64,000 nucleotides of DNA, taken from contig NZ_JAGPYK010000008.1 in assembly GCF_018070045.1 (NCBI RefSeq), positions 62,001 to 126,000 of the forward strand, read 5' to 3'. The stretch comes from Micromonospora sp. U21. GTDB taxonomy: Bacteria; Actinomycetota; Actinomycetes; Mycobacteriales; Micromonosporaceae. Of the stretch, positions 12,885-21,582 are shown piece by piece. Each line of letters opens with the position of its first letter. The stretch's first letter is position 1. The notes beneath the pieces are model-generated. The model saw only the letters and a list, made by a program, of their open reading frames with translations, was not told the DNA's origin and did no database searches. A program made the translations under genes and the position numbers.

Positions 12885-13838
12885 GTGACGACGCGTGTGG
12901 CGGCCATCGACTGCGGGACCAACTCGATCCGACTGCTGGTCGCCGACCTGCCCGACCCGTCGGCCGGGCCGCAGGCGCCGTTGACCGACCTGACCCGACG
13001 GATGGAGATCGTCCGGCTGGGCCAGGGCGTGGACCGGACCGGCCGGCTGGCGCCGGAGGCGATCGAACGGACCAGGGTGGCACTGGCGTCGTACGCCGCC
13101 GACATCGAGAAGCTGGGTGCGGAGCGGGTGCGGATGTGTGCCACCTCGGCCTCCCGGGACGCGGCCAACGCCGCCGACTTCACCGAGATGGTGCAGCGGA
13201 CCCTCGGCGTCGCGCCCGAGGTGGTCAGCGGTGACGAGGAGGCGCGGCTCTCCTTCACCGGTGCGGTGCGTGGGCTTCCCACGGACGCGAAGGAGCCGTT
13301 CCTGGTCGTGGACATCGGCGGCGGTTCCACCGAGTTCGTGGTTGGTGACCGGGCCGACGGGGTGCGGGCGGCGATCTCGGTGGACATCGGCTGCGTGCGG
13401 ATGACCGAGCGGCACCTGCCGGGCGATCCGCCGACGCCGGAGCAGGTCGCCGCCGCGCAGGCCGACATCGCGGCGGCGGTGGACCGGGCGCTCGCGGTGG
13501 TGCCCGGCCGGGAGGCGGCCACGCTGGTCGGTCTCGCCGGGTCGGTCACGACCGTGGTCGCCATCGCCGAGGGCCTGCGGGAGTACGACCCGGAGCGCAT
13601 CCACCACGCTCGGGTGTCCTACGACGCGGTGGCCGGGGTGACGGCCGACCTCTTGAGTCGGACCCGTGAGCAGCGGCTGGCGATCCCGGTGATGCATTCG
13701 GGCCGGGCCGACGTGATCGGCGCGGGCGCGTTGGTGCTCCGCGTGATCATGGAGCGGGCCGGAATGCCGTCGGTGGTCGCCTCGGAGCACGACATCCTCG
13801 ACGGCATCGCCTGGAGTCTTCAGCCGGCCTCGAACTAG
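12885..13838 (+). CDS. ppx: Exopolyphosphatase / pppGpp phosphohydrolase, Ppx/GppA family
   Basis: A 317-residue single-domain Ppx/GppA protein (the short actinobacterial type). ASKHA-fold phosphate loops are visible: AIDCGTNSIRLLVADL at the N-terminus, CATSASRDAANA, and DIGGGSTEFVVG in the middle; GLAGSVTTV follows. Such enzymes hydrolyse polyphosphate and/or pppGpp. GTG at 12885 has no ribosome binding site, but TAAGGT (12872-12877) ends 7 bases before it, suggesting a leaderless mRNA. In mycobacteria the gene directly follows DUF501; here argA, an esterase relic and a broken regulator lie between. Confidence 0.92.
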   Translation: MTTRVAAIDCGTNSIRLLVADLPDPSAGPQAPLTDLTRRMEIVRLGQGVDRTGRLAPEAIERTRVALASYAADIEKLGAERVRMCATSASRDAANAADFTEMVQRTLGVAPEVVSGDEEARLSFTGAVRGLPTDAKEPFLVVDIGGGSTEFVVGDRADGVRAAISVDIGCVRMTERHLPGDPPTPEQVAAAQADIAAAVDRALAVVPGREAATLVGLAGSVTTVVAIAEGLREYDPERIHHARVSYDAVAGVTADLLSRTREQRLAIPVMHSGRADVIGAGALVLRVIMERAGMPSVVASEHDILDGIAWSLQPASN

Positions 13839-13845
13839 CTGGGAT

Positions 13846-13923
13846 TGATCAACACGAGATCCGCGAAGTCGGGGTATCCCGCTGGTCCGGATACCCCGAC
13901 ATCGCCAATCTGGAGTCGATCAC
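13846..13923. repeat. Palindromic element behind ppx
   Basis: Inner arms gtcggggtatc (13868-13878) and gataccccgac (13890-13900) are perfect; the outer parts (tgatcaacacgagatccgcg against gccaatctggagtcgatca) pair less well. The total is about 78 bp and lies 8 bases behind the ppx stop. Outer ends are GATC-rich like the element behind mazG. Confidence 0.7.
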
Positions 13924-14030
13924 CGCCCAGCTCCCGGTCTGACCCCGGACGTGCCCGGTCCTCTCAGGCGAAATGTCCAGACTGGGACGACACGCCGACC
14001 CTGCGGCCCGGCGTGTCGGGGGCCGAATCG

Positions 14031-14067
14031 TTGACGCTACTTCGCAGTGCACAGTAGTGTGCAGTGC
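14031..14067 (+). promoter_or_regulatory. Leaderless promoter with PadR-type operator dyad
   Basis: TTGACG (14031-14036), an 18-bp spacer and TAGTGT (14055-14060) form a near-consensus promoter whose -10 ends 7 bases before the GTG of padR. An inverted repeat gcagtgcaca-gtag-tgtgcagtgc (14044-14067, 9 of 10 positions paired) covers spacer, -10 and the start point. A regulator bound there would block RNA polymerase, so autoregulation by the PadR protein is the natural reading. Confidence 0.7.
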
Positions 14068-14400
14068 GTGGACACCACACAGTTGCTGAAGGGCGTGCTC
14101 GACCTGGCCGTCCTGGCCGTGCTCCGGGAGGAGGACGGCTACGGCTACGACATCCTGCGCCGGCTCCGCGAAGCCGGGCTGGAGGAGGTCGGCGATGCCT
14201 CGGTCTACGGCACGCTGCGCCGCCTCTTCGCCGCCGGCCTGCTCACCACCTACGTCGTGCCGAGCGAATCCGGGCCGCACCGCAAGTACTACGCACTCAA
14301 CGCCGCCGGGCGCGACCAGTTGACCCGCTCCGGCAAGCTCTGGCGCTCGTTCGCCACCACCATGGACAGTCTGCTCGACGATCGGGGGATGGCGGCATGA
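14068..14400 (+). CDS. PadR family transcriptional regulator
   Basis: A 110-residue winged-helix repressor of the small PadR type: LLKGVLDLAVLAVL, GYGYDILRRLREAGL, VGDASVYGTLRRLFAAGLL (recognition helix and wing) and GPHRKYYALNAAGR. GTG at 14068 is the first base of a leaderless mRNA predicted from the promoter just before it. Its stop overlaps the start of the next gene (ATGA). PadR regulators coupled to a HAAS-domain membrane gene are a common two-gene module in which the HAAS helices bind or relay to PadR. Confidence 0.92.
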   Translation: MDTTQLLKGVLDLAVLAVLREEDGYGYDILRRLREAGLEEVGDASVYGTLRRLFAAGLLTTYVVPSESGPHRKYYALNAAGRDQLTRSGKLWRSFATTMDSLLDDRGMAA

Positions 14401-15416
14401 CCGTCACGGAGCAGGAAATCACGGACTATGTGGCGCGGGTCCGAGCGGCGCTGGCCGACCTGCCGCCCACCCGACGCGACGAGCTGACCGAGGATCTGGC
14501 CGACCATCTCGCCGAGGTGGCCGCCGAGGCCGACGGCACCCTCGTCGAGCGGCTTGGGGAGCCCGAGACGTACGCCGCCGAGCTGCGCGCCGCGGCCGGA
14601 GCACCGGGCGGTGGGCGCAACCTCGACCAGCGGGTCGCCACCGCGGTGGTCCGGGTCCGTAGCCGGCTGCGCTCGATCGACACCCGGCTCGGCCCACCCC
14701 TGGGGTACGCGACGGCGAGCGACTTCCTCCGGTTGCTGCGCCCCGGTTGGTGGGTCCTGCGCGGCTACCTGGCGGCGATGCTGGTCACCGTGATCAGCAC
14801 GGGCGGCAGCTTCGGCCTGCTGCCCCGGTTCGGCGGAGAACTGCTCGCCGGATTCATCATGCTGGTCGGCTTCGTGCTCGCCTCCATCTGGATCGGCCGT
14901 CGTTCGGCCCAGCTGACCCGCTGGCCGCGCTCGGCGGTGCAGGTTGGCAGTGGGGTGCTGGTGGTCTTCGCGCTCTCCTCCCTGATCCAGGCGGAGGACC
15001 GGATGCGCTACGGCGACTACGGCATCGACCCGACGTCGATCAACGGCCCGTACGACCAGGTGCGGGACGTCTTCGTCTACGACAGCGAGGGCCGGCTGGT
15101 GGAGAACGCCCGGCTCTTCGACCAGAACGGCGACCCGATCCGGCTCGGCTACCCGGACTGCGAAGGCCGTGTCGACGAGTACGGCAACCCACTGCTGCGG
15201 CCGTACCCGTACTGCCCGGATCTGGCGCCCTTCGGGCCCCGGGCCCCGGGCGCGCCGATGCCGGTCCCGACCGCGACGCCGATGCCGGCTCCTACCGCGA
15301 CGCCGATGCCGACCCCGACCGCGATGCCCGAGCCGACCGGGACGGCCACCGTTGAGCCCACGGTGGGCCCGACCGCGACGCCGACCGGCACACCGACCCC
15401 GACCGCGACGGGCTGA
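14397..15416 (+). CDS. HAAS-domain membrane protein, PadR partner
   Basis: A 339-residue membrane protein. Residues 1-75 (TEQEITDYVARVRAALADLP, LTEDLADHLAEV, RLGEPETYAAELRAA) form the HAAS/DUF1700-type helical domain found beside PadR genes. Then come three to four membrane helices (about 125-215), a soluble stretch with many Tyr/Asp residues (YDQVRDVFVYDSEGRL) and a low-complexity tail of PTATPMPxPTA repeats (about 285-339). The tail should lie outside the membrane. Translationally coupled to padR by a 4-base overlap, so it is likely regulated by it. Signal unknown. Confidence 0.8.
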   Translation: MTVTEQEITDYVARVRAALADLPPTRRDELTEDLADHLAEVAAEADGTLVERLGEPETYAAELRAAAGAPGGGRNLDQRVATAVVRVRSRLRSIDTRLGPPLGYATASDFLRLLRPGWWVLRGYLAAMLVTVISTGGSFGLLPRFGGELLAGFIMLVGFVLASIWIGRRSAQLTRWPRSAVQVGSGVLVVFALSSLIQAEDRMRYGDYGIDPTSINGPYDQVRDVFVYDSEGRLVENARLFDQNGDPIRLGYPDCEGRVDEYGNPLLRPYPYCPDLAPFGPRAPGAPMPVPTATPMPAPTATPMPTPTAMPEPTGTATVEPTVGPTATPTGTPTPTATG

Positions 15417-15547
15417 ACGACGGGTGTGAACTGGATCATGCACACGAAGCTGGGAAATAGCTGAACGGACGAGGCGAGCGGGACGACGCCGGAAATCAAT
15501 GATCGTTACGGTGTCGTCTGCTCATCAACCCCTCGGAAGGAACCCCC

Positions 15548-16030
15548 GTGTCAGAGCAGGTCGCACCGCCCCCCGCGTCCGACGTCGCGCCGCCCCAGCC
15601 GGCCGTCGAGACGCCGTCGCCGGTCGAGCCGGAGGCGAAGAAGCCCGGTGCAAGGAAGGCCCTCGGCATCATCGGCGCGATCGTCGTGTTCGTCGTCATC
15701 GCCGGCCTGAAGTTCGGTCTCGCCACCACGATCGGCAACTTCCTGAACAAGGACGAGACGGCCGACGCGAAGGCCGGCGACTGCATCGCCGAGCTGCCCG
15801 AGGTCACCGGCACCGAGGAGGAGGAGGTCGACGGCGCCAAGGTCGTCGAGTGCACCTCCACCGACGCGGCGTACAACGTGGTCGGTCGGGTCGACGGGCA
15901 GACCGAGACGCAGGCCAAGACCGGCACCGCGTGCGACCAGTACCTCAAGGAGGGCGAGGAGGGCTACGTCTTCTACAGCATCGAGCCGGGCAAGACGGGC
16001 TACCTGCTCTGCCTGACCAAGAAGGCCTGA
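15548..16030 (+). CDS. LppU/SCO3897-like membrane-anchored protein
   Basis: 160 residues: a Pro/Ala-rich cytoplasmic tail, one membrane helix (ALGIIGAIVVFVVIAGLKFGL, about 38-58) and an extracytoplasmic domain with four cysteines (GDCIAEL, VVECTST, GTACDQY, YLLCLTKK). This cysteine pattern is that of the LppU/SCO3897 family, small secreted or anchored proteins of unknown role. GTG at 15548 is preceded by ggaagga at 15535. Monocistronic: a strong hairpin follows the stop. Confidence 0.75.
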   Translation: MSEQVAPPPASDVAPPQPAVETPSPVEPEAKKPGARKALGIIGAIVVFVVIAGLKFGLATTIGNFLNKDETADAKAGDCIAELPEVTGTEEEEVDGAKVVECTSTDAAYNVVGRVDGQTETQAKTGTACDQYLKEGEEGYVFYSIEPGKTGYLLCLTKKA

Positions 16031-16059
16031 CCGGAGCGTCAGCAGACCGGGCGGCAGCA

Positions 16060-16096
16060 CCGACGGCGGCGGGGGAACCTACCCCGCCGCCGTCGG
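16060..16096 (+). terminator. Hairpin after LppU-like gene
   Basis: Perfect 15-bp stem ccgacggcggcgggg (16060-16074) with ccccgccgccgtcgg (16082-16096) and a 7-nt loop, 30 bases behind the stop codon. No T-run. Confidence 0.75.
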
Positions 16097-16241
16097 CATA
16101 CGCGGAGTCACCACCCGCCGAACGGGAGGTGAACGCCACTGTTCCCGCGTCTTCCCGGCGGCGGCGCGGCATGGCAGGCTACCGGCACGTAGGACCACTG
16201 GGCGACCAGCCAACGATGACTGACCGCTAGGAGGACGGCCG

Positions 16242-16928
16242 ATGGGCGAGATGGTGAGCTACCGCAGCAACGGGGGCGCGAGCGAGGGGTATCTCGCGAT
16301 ACCTGCCAGCGGCATCGCCAGCCCCGCCGTCATCGTCATCCAGGAGTGGTGGGGCCTGGTCCCGCACATCCGGTCGGTGGCGGACCGGTTCGCCGAGGCC
16401 GGCTTCGTCGCCCTCGCCCCGGACTTCTACCACGGTGAGACCACCAGCGAGCCGGACGATGCGCAGCGGCTGCTGATGGCGATGCGGATGGACGAGGCGG
16501 CCAAGGACATCGCCGGCGCCGCCGACTACCTCGCCGGGCGGCCGGAGGTCACCGGCAAGGTGGGGGCGGTGGGCTTCTGCGCCGGCGGCAGTCTGGCCCT
16601 CTGGTCGGCCACGCTCTCCGAGCGCATCGTCGCCAGCGTGGGCTTCTACCCCGTTCTGCCCTGGGAGTCGATGCGCCCCGACTGGGCCGACTACGCCGGC
16701 AAGGCCGCCGTCATCCACTGCTCAGAAGAGGACGGCACGTCGGCCGCCGAGGGTGTGCAGACCGCCCGCCGGGCCATTGAGGAGGCCGGCGGCACCTGCC
16801 ACCTCTACGACTATCCCGGCACCTCGCACGCCTTCTTCAACGACGACCGGCCGGAGGCGTTCGACCAGCGGGCCGCCGCCAGCGCATTCGCCCGCACCCT
16901 GGAACTCTTCCGGGCCAAGCTTGGCTGA
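16242..16928 (+). CDS. Dienelactone hydrolase family protein
   Basis: Alpha/beta hydrolase of 228 residues with the DLH triad: nucleophile Cys113 in GFCAGG, an acidic residue near 165 (EED), and His197 in GTSHAFFND; Glu36 in VIQEWWGL is the family's oxyanion-side glutamate. DLH enzymes open cyclic lactones, but most genomic members have unknown carboxyester substrates. taggagg 8 bases before ATG 16242 is a good ribosome binding site. The uracil-DNA glycosylase gene overlaps its end. Confidence 0.9.
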   Translation: MGEMVSYRSNGGASEGYLAIPASGIASPAVIVIQEWWGLVPHIRSVADRFAEAGFVALAPDFYHGETTSEPDDAQRLLMAMRMDEAAKDIAGAADYLAGRPEVTGKVGAVGFCAGGSLALWSATLSERIVASVGFYPVLPWESMRPDWADYAGKAAVIHCSEEDGTSAAEGVQTARRAIEEAGGTCHLYDYPGTSHAFFNDDRPEAFDQRAAASAFARTLELFRAKLG

Positions 16929-17661
16929 GTCGCGTACCCCTGAGCAGGTGGTCGTCCGCGCCGCGCGGGCGACCGGCCTGGCCGACCTGGACGCGGCGGT
17001 GAGCGACTGTTTCGCCTGCCCTCGCCTGGTCCAGTGGAGGGAGGAGGTGGCCCGCACCCGCCGGGCCGCCTTCCGCGACCAGGAGTACTGGGGCCGGCCG
17101 GTCCCGGGCTTCGGAGCCGCCGACGCGCGGATCGCCATCCTCGGGCTGGCGCCCGCCGCGCACGGTGGCAACCGGACCGGCCGGATCTTCACCGGCGACC
17201 GGTCGGGTGACGTGCTCTTCGCCGCCCTGCACCGGGCCGGGCTCGCCAACCAGCCGACCAGTGTCGCCGCCGACGACGGGCTGGCTCTGCGGGACACCCG
17301 CATCTTCTCGGCTGTCCGGTGCGCGCCGCCGGACAACAAGCCCACCCCCGACGAGCGGGACAACTGCGCGCCCTGGCTGCACCGCGAGGTCGCGCTCATC
17401 CGGCCCACCCTGCGCGTCGTGGTCGCGCTGGGCGCGTTCGCCTGGGCAGCGTGGTGGCCGGTGCTGCACCAGGTGTACGGGCAGCGCCCGCCCAGCCCGC
17501 GACCGAGGTTCGGCCATGGGGCACACTGGTCCGGCACGGCCGCACCAGAATTGCTCGGCTGCTACCACGTCAGCCAGCAGAACACCTTCACCGGGCGGCT
17601 GACACCAGAGATGCTGGACGATGTCTTCGGCCGGGCCAAGCAGCTGGCCGGAGTGGACTGA
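16921..17661 (+). CDS. Uracil-DNA glycosylase, family 5 (UdgB-like)
   Basis: A 246-residue uracil-DNA glycosylase of the family 5 type. It shows motif [21 protein letters not shown], a C-terminal loop [11 protein letters not shown], and four cysteines for an iron-sulfur cluster (CFACP near the N-terminus, VRC-A and RDNC in the middle). Family 5 enzymes excise uracil, hypoxanthine and etheno bases and are typical of GC-rich or thermophilic lineages. TTG at 16921 overlaps the upstream stop; GTG at 16948 is an alternative start. The catalytic region is unaffected by the choice. Confidence 0.9.
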   Translation: MAESRTPEQVVVRAARATGLADLDAAVSDCFACPRLVQWREEVARTRRAAFRDQEYWGRPVPGFGAADARIAILGLAPAAHGGNRTGRIFTGDRSGDVLFAALHRAGLANQPTSVAADDGLALRDTRIFSAVRCAPPDNKPTPDERDNCAPWLHREVALIRPTLRVVVALGAFAWAAWWPVLHQVYGQRPPSPRPRFGHGAHWSGTAAPELLGCYHVSQQNTFTGRLTPEMLDDVFGRAKQLAGVD

Positions 17662-17681
17662 GAGTGCGTGGGGCGGTGGCC

Positions 17682-18482
17682 ATGACAGACGGAACGCGCC
17701 CGCCCACGCCGTACCCCGCCGGTGAGCCCGGGGTGCTGCGCCAGGTGCTCGGCCTGCTCCGCCGATGGTGGCCGGTGGGTGCGGTCGCCGTCCTGCTCGC
17801 CGGGGCCGCGCTGGCCTCCGCGCACTCGTCGATCGGGGCCAGCCGGATCCCCCCGGCCGCGGAGAACGTCCCCTGGGTCCCCGAGTACCCGACGGCGCAG
17901 CCATCGCCGTCGATCCCGGTGGAGCCGCGTGACGCCGGCGAGGCCACTCAGGCGCACATCCCGCAGTGGATCGCCACAGTGGCGATGGTGCTGCTCGGGC
18001 TGGCCATCGTCGCCGTGTTCGGTTACCTCGCCTGGATCCTCATTCGCGGCGCGGTGCGCCGTACCACCCGGGCACTGCCGGCGCAGCGGGCCCGGCGTAC
18101 GGCCGAGGGCACCGCCCGCGAGGTGGTCGCCGCCCTCGACGCCGGCCTGGTGGAGCTGGACGACCGGGACACCGATCCCCGGGTCGCGGTGATCGCCTGC
18201 TGGGTACGCCTGGAGGAGGCCGCCGCCACGGCCGGTGTTCCCCGGCGACTCGGCGACACCCCCACCGACCTGGTCACCCGGCTCCTGCGCGGCGACCCGT
18301 CGGCCGGGGTGCCGGCGATCGTCAGCGCCGACGTGCTGGCCGAGTTCGCGCACGTCTACCGGGAGGCCCGGTACGCGACCCGCCCCATCGACGAACGCAC
18401 CCGCGACCAGGCCCGAGCCGCGCTGCGCCGGCTGCGCCACGAACTGGCCACGGTGGCCCCCGCCCCGGAGGTGCCGGCTTGA
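17682..18482 (+). CDS. DUF4129 domain membrane protein
   Basis: A 266-residue protein with two membrane helices (about 32-50 and 100-125) and a C-terminal cytoplasmic DUF4129 domain (RVAVIACWVRLEEAAATAGVPRR, DTPTDLVTRLL, FAHVYREARYATRPI). DUF4129 proteins accompany MoxR ATPases and DUF58 proteins; the family is linked to transglutaminase-like operons. First gene of a five-gene run (17682-22146) in which neighbours overlap. ATG 17682 chosen; GTG 17664 is in frame. Confidence 0.85.
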   Translation: MTDGTRPPTPYPAGEPGVLRQVLGLLRRWWPVGAVAVLLAGAALASAHSSIGASRIPPAAENVPWVPEYPTAQPSPSIPVEPRDAGEATQAHIPQWIATVAMVLLGLAIVAVFGYLAWILIRGAVRRTTRALPAQRARRTAEGTAREVVAALDAGLVELDDRDTDPRVAVIACWVRLEEAAATAGVPRRLGDTPTDLVTRLLRGDPSAGVPAIVSADVLAEFAHVYREARYATRPIDERTRDQARAALRRLRHELATVAPAPEVPA

Positions 18483-19063
18483 GCAGCACCAGCATCGACG
18501 ACCTGCTCGCCTTCGAGGAGGAGCCGGCACGGCCCGACCCGCAGTCGCGTGGCGGTCGGGCCCGCCTGGCGCTGCGCTCGCTCGCGGTCGCGGCCGCGTT
18601 GGTCGCGGTGCTGGTCGCCGGGCTGCGCGCGGTCGGCCTCCAGGTCTCCCTGCCCGTGCTGATCGCCGGGGTGCTCGCCGTGCTGGCGGTCCGCCGGGTC
18701 ACCGGCCTGCTCGCGCCGCCACCCCCGCCGCCGGGCGGCCGGATGGCGACGGGCGAGGAGGATGGCAGCTACAACTGGGGCGCCCGGGACGCGCTGCGCA
18801 CCGCGGTCAACCGCTGGGAATGGCCGCTCGACTGGTCCACGACGCGACCCGAACGCTTCACCGGAGTGGTCCTGCCCCGGATCGCTGAACTGGCCGATGA
18901 GCGGATGCGCCTGAAGCACGGCGTCACCCGCGAGTCGGACCCGGCCCGCGCCCATGTCCTGCTGGGCGACCGGCTGTGGACGTTCCTGGAGAGCCCGCCT
19001 CGCCGCCCCCCGTCGCCGCGCGACCTCGCGGTGATCGTCGCCGAACTGGAGAAGATCTCATGA
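18479..19063 (+). CDS. Membrane protein between DUF4129 and MoxR
   Basis: A 194-residue protein with two membrane helices (about 33-55 and 60-75), a Pro-rich turn and a soluble C-terminal half (YNWGARDALRTAVNRWEWPLDW, RMRLKHGVTRESDP). TTG at 18479 forms a TTGA overlap with the upstream stop, and its own stop overlaps the MoxR start (ATGA). Found at this place in related actinobacterial operons; function unknown. Confidence 0.75.
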   Translation: MSSTSIDDLLAFEEEPARPDPQSRGGRARLALRSLAVAAALVAVLVAGLRAVGLQVSLPVLIAGVLAVLAVRRVTGLLAPPPPPPGGRMATGEEDGSYNWGARDALRTAVNRWEWPLDWSTTRPERFTGVVLPRIAELADERMRLKHGVTRESDPARAHVLLGDRLWTFLESPPRRPPSPRDLAVIVAELEKIS

Positions 19064-20067
19064 ACGACGTGGACCCGAGCATGCCCGCCGCCGAGGTCGG
19101 CCGTCTGGCCCGGGCGGTGCTGGACGCGGTCGGCACCGTCGTGGTCGGCAAGCGGGACGCGTTGGAGCTGGTCCTCGCCGGCATCCTGGCCGGTGGGCAC
19201 GTCCTGCTGGAGGACCTGCCGGGGCTCGGCAAGACGCTCACCGCCCGTTCCTTCGCCCAGGCGCTCGGGCTGGACTTCCGCCGCCTCCAGTTCACCCCGG
19301 ACCTGCTCCCCGCCGACGTCACCGGTTCGTTCCTCTACGACCAGCGCAACGGCGACTTCACCTTCCGGGCCGGCCCGGTCTTCACCAACCTGCTCCTCGC
19401 CGACGAGATCAACCGGACGCCCCCGAAGACCCAGTCCGCTCTGCTGGAGGCGATGCAGGAGAAGCAGGTCTCGGTGGAGGGGGTGACCTACAAGCTGGAC
19501 GAGCCGTTCCACGTGCTGGCCACCGCCAACCCGATCGAGTACGAGGGCACCTATCCGCTGCCCGAGGCGCAGCTGGACCGGTTCCTGCTCCGGGTCTCCT
19601 TCGGCTACCCGGAGCACGACGAGGAGTGGGAGGTGCTGCGCCGCCGGATGGGTCGCCGCCGCGAGGAGGCGGAGATCAAGCCGGTGGTCGACGCGGCCAC
19701 CCTGCGGACGATGCAGGCCGCCCTGGAGGACGTGGTGGTGGAGGACTCCGTCGGCCGCTACATCGTGGCGCTCACCGCGGCCACCCGGGAGCACCCGTCG
19801 GTGCTGGTCGGCGCGTCGCCGCGCGGCTCGCTGGCACTGTTGCTGCTGGCCCGCGTCCGCGCGGTGTTCGGCGGCCGGGACTACGTGGTGCCGGAGGACG
19901 TCAAGGAGGTGGCGGCGCCCGCGCTGGCCCACCGGATCACCCTGCGCCCCGAGATGTGGCTGCGCCGGGTCGACCCGGCGTTCGTGGTCGGCGAGGTGCT
20001 GGAGGGCACCCCGGCGCCGGCCAGCGGCGCGCTGCCCAGCTACGCCGCCGGCGGGTCCCGACGCTGA
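19060..20067 (+). CDS. MoxR family AAA+ ATPase
   Basis: AAA+ chaperone-like ATPase of 335 residues. Walker A is LPGLGKT in HVLLEDLPGLGKT, Walker B LLLADEINRTPPKTQSALLEAM, sensor 1 ATANPIEYEGTYPLPEAQLDRF, followed by the lid with ASPRGSLALL. MoxR proteins assemble or activate the VWA/DUF58 partner encoded next door. Overlaps both neighbours (ATGA before, TGATG after), so strict translational coupling is likely. Confidence 0.95.
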   Translation: MNDVDPSMPAAEVGRLARAVLDAVGTVVVGKRDALELVLAGILAGGHVLLEDLPGLGKTLTARSFAQALGLDFRRLQFTPDLLPADVTGSFLYDQRNGDFTFRAGPVFTNLLLADEINRTPPKTQSALLEAMQEKQVSVEGVTYKLDEPFHVLATANPIEYEGTYPLPEAQLDRFLLRVSFGYPEHDEEWEVLRRRMGRRREEAEIKPVVDAATLRTMQAALEDVVVEDSVGRYIVALTAATREHPSVLVGASPRGSLALLLLARVRAVFGGRDYVVPEDVKEVAAPALAHRITLRPEMWLRRVDPAFVVGEVLEGTPAPASGALPSYAAGGSRR

Positions 20068-21500
20068 TGACCGGACCGACAGTGCCCGCGCCGCGATCCG
20101 CCGAGCCGGAGCCGGCCACCGGCTGGGCGCCCACCTGGGCACTCGGCCGGGCGGTGCTGCTCGCCGGCCTGTTGCTGGTGGTGGGGGTGCTGCTGGGGCG
20201 GGTCGACCTGATCGTGCTGGCCGCCCCGTTCGCGCTCGGCACCGCGTACGCGTTGCGCCGCCGGCCCTCCGCGCTTCCGCAGGTCTGGGTCACCCCTGGC
20301 GAGGACGGGCCGTTGGTCGAGGGCGGCGAGGTGACGGCGGCGGTGACCGTCGGCAACCCGGACACGGTCGACTACGACCTGGTGGTGGTGCGGTCCCGGG
20401 TCTCTCCGTGGCTGCGGATCGAGCGGGCCGGCTTCGGCCTCGACGGGTCGTCCGGCGACGCGACGCCCAGCGGTGGTGCGGCACCGGCCGGCGGCGCGGT
20501 GCGCTCCGTCGCCGACCGGCCGTTCGTGACCTCGGTGCCCAGGGCGACGGCCGTGGACCTCGAACTGGCCGGCAGGGCCCTGCGCTGGGGTCGGCACCCG
20601 ATCGGTCCGGCCGGCGCGCGGGTCGCCACGGCGGGTGGCCTGCTGGTCTCCCGGGCGGTGATCACCGAACCGGTCCGGGTCCGGGTCTACCCGCGAACCG
20701 AGCCGTTCGAGGCGGTGGAGGCGATGCCGCGGGCCGCCGGCCTGGTCGGAGCGCACCACTCCCGACGGCCCGGCGAGGGTGGCGAGCTGGCCGGCGTCCG
20801 GATCTTCGGGCCCGGTGACCGGTTACGCCGCATCGACTGGCGGGTGTCGCTGCGCGCCCGGCAACTGCACGTGGCGGCCACCCTCTCCGACCGGGACGCC
20901 GAGGTGGTGGTGCTGCTCGACGTGCTCGCCGAGGCGGGCCGCTCGGGCGGGGTGGGTGGCGCGGCTTCCGTGCTGGACACCACGGTGCGGGCCACCGCCG
21001 CGATCGCCGAGCACTATCTGCACCGGGGCGACCGGGTCTCGCTCCTGGAGTACGGGCCGGCGGCGCGACGTCTGCGCCCGGCCGCCGGTCGCCGGCAGTA
21101 CCTGACCGTGCTGGAGTGGCTGCTCGACGTACGCGCCGAATCCTCCCCGCACGAGCCGTACGACCAGGTGTTCGGCCCGCAGTTGCTCTCCTCGGACGCG
21201 CTGGTGGTGGTGCTCACCCCGCTGCTGGACGAGCGGTCGGCGCAGATGCTGGCCCGGCTGGCCCGCGCCGGGCGGTTCGTGGTGGCGGTCGACACGCTGC
21301 CGGCCGACCTGACGCCGCCGAAGGACCGGGGCTGGGCCGAGGTGGCGTACCGGCTGTGGCGGCTGGACCGGGAAATCATGATCGGGCAGCTCCGGGAGCA
21401 CGGCGTGCCCGTGGTGCGCTGGGCGGGTGCCGGCAGCCTCGACCAGGTGCTGCGGGATGTGGCGCGGCTGGCGATGGCCCCGAGGGTTGGTGCCCGGTGA
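20067..21500 (+). CDS. DUF58 domain protein with a TTA codon
   Basis: A 477-residue protein: two N-terminal membrane helices (about 27-60), a beta-rich domain (PQVWVTPGEDGPLVEGGEV) and the DUF58 signature GDRLRRIDWRVSLRARQL (about 250-268) leading into a VWA-like fold (DAEVVVLLDVLAEA). It is the usual MoxR partner. Leu253, in the signature itself, is encoded by TTA (20823-20825), the only in-frame TTA I found in any gene of the window; that codon is read by the tRNA at 25657. The stop TGA lies inside a repeat element. Confidence 0.93.
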   Translation: MTGPTVPAPRSAEPEPATGWAPTWALGRAVLLAGLLLVVGVLLGRVDLIVLAAPFALGTAYALRRRPSALPQVWVTPGEDGPLVEGGEVTAAVTVGNPDTVDYDLVVVRSRVSPWLRIERAGFGLDGSSGDATPSGGAAPAGGAVRSVADRPFVTSVPRATAVDLELAGRALRWGRHPIGPAGARVATAGGLLVSRAVITEPVRVRVYPRTEPFEAVEAMPRAAGLVGAHHSRRPGEGGELAGVRIFGPGDRLRRIDWRVSLRARQLHVAATLSDRDAEVVVLLDVLAEAGRSGGVGGAASVLDTTVRATAAIAEHYLHRGDRVSLLEYGPAARRLRPAAGRRQYLTVLEWLLDVRAESSPHEPYDQVFGPQLLSSDALVVVLTPLLDERSAQMLARLARAGRFVVAVDTLPADLTPPKDRGWAEVAYRLWRLDREIMIGQLREHGVPVVRWAGAGSLDQVLRDVARLAMAPRVGAR

Positions 21501-21571
21501 GCGCGAGGAGTGAGCTTGCGAGCCCCGCAGTCGCGAACGAATGCGGGGCTCCGGTGAGCGCGAGGAGTGAG
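21496..21571 (+). repeat. Junction repeat element with internal hairpin
   Basis: A block starting ggtgagcgcgaggagtgag (21496) is repeated at 21553 (ggtgagcgcgaggagtgagg). Between them gagccccgca and tgcggggctc form a perfect 10-bp stem (21520-21551). The first copy supplies the stop codon of the DUF58 gene. The first 44 bases closely match 49951-49994 at the purK/purE junction. Confidence 0.85.
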
Positions 21572-21582
21572 GGCGGAAACAG

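Noticed and set aside
11780..13600. 606-codon minus-strand frame over the split regulator and ppx
   Set aside because: Composition shadow; both plus-strand genes have clear family motifs.
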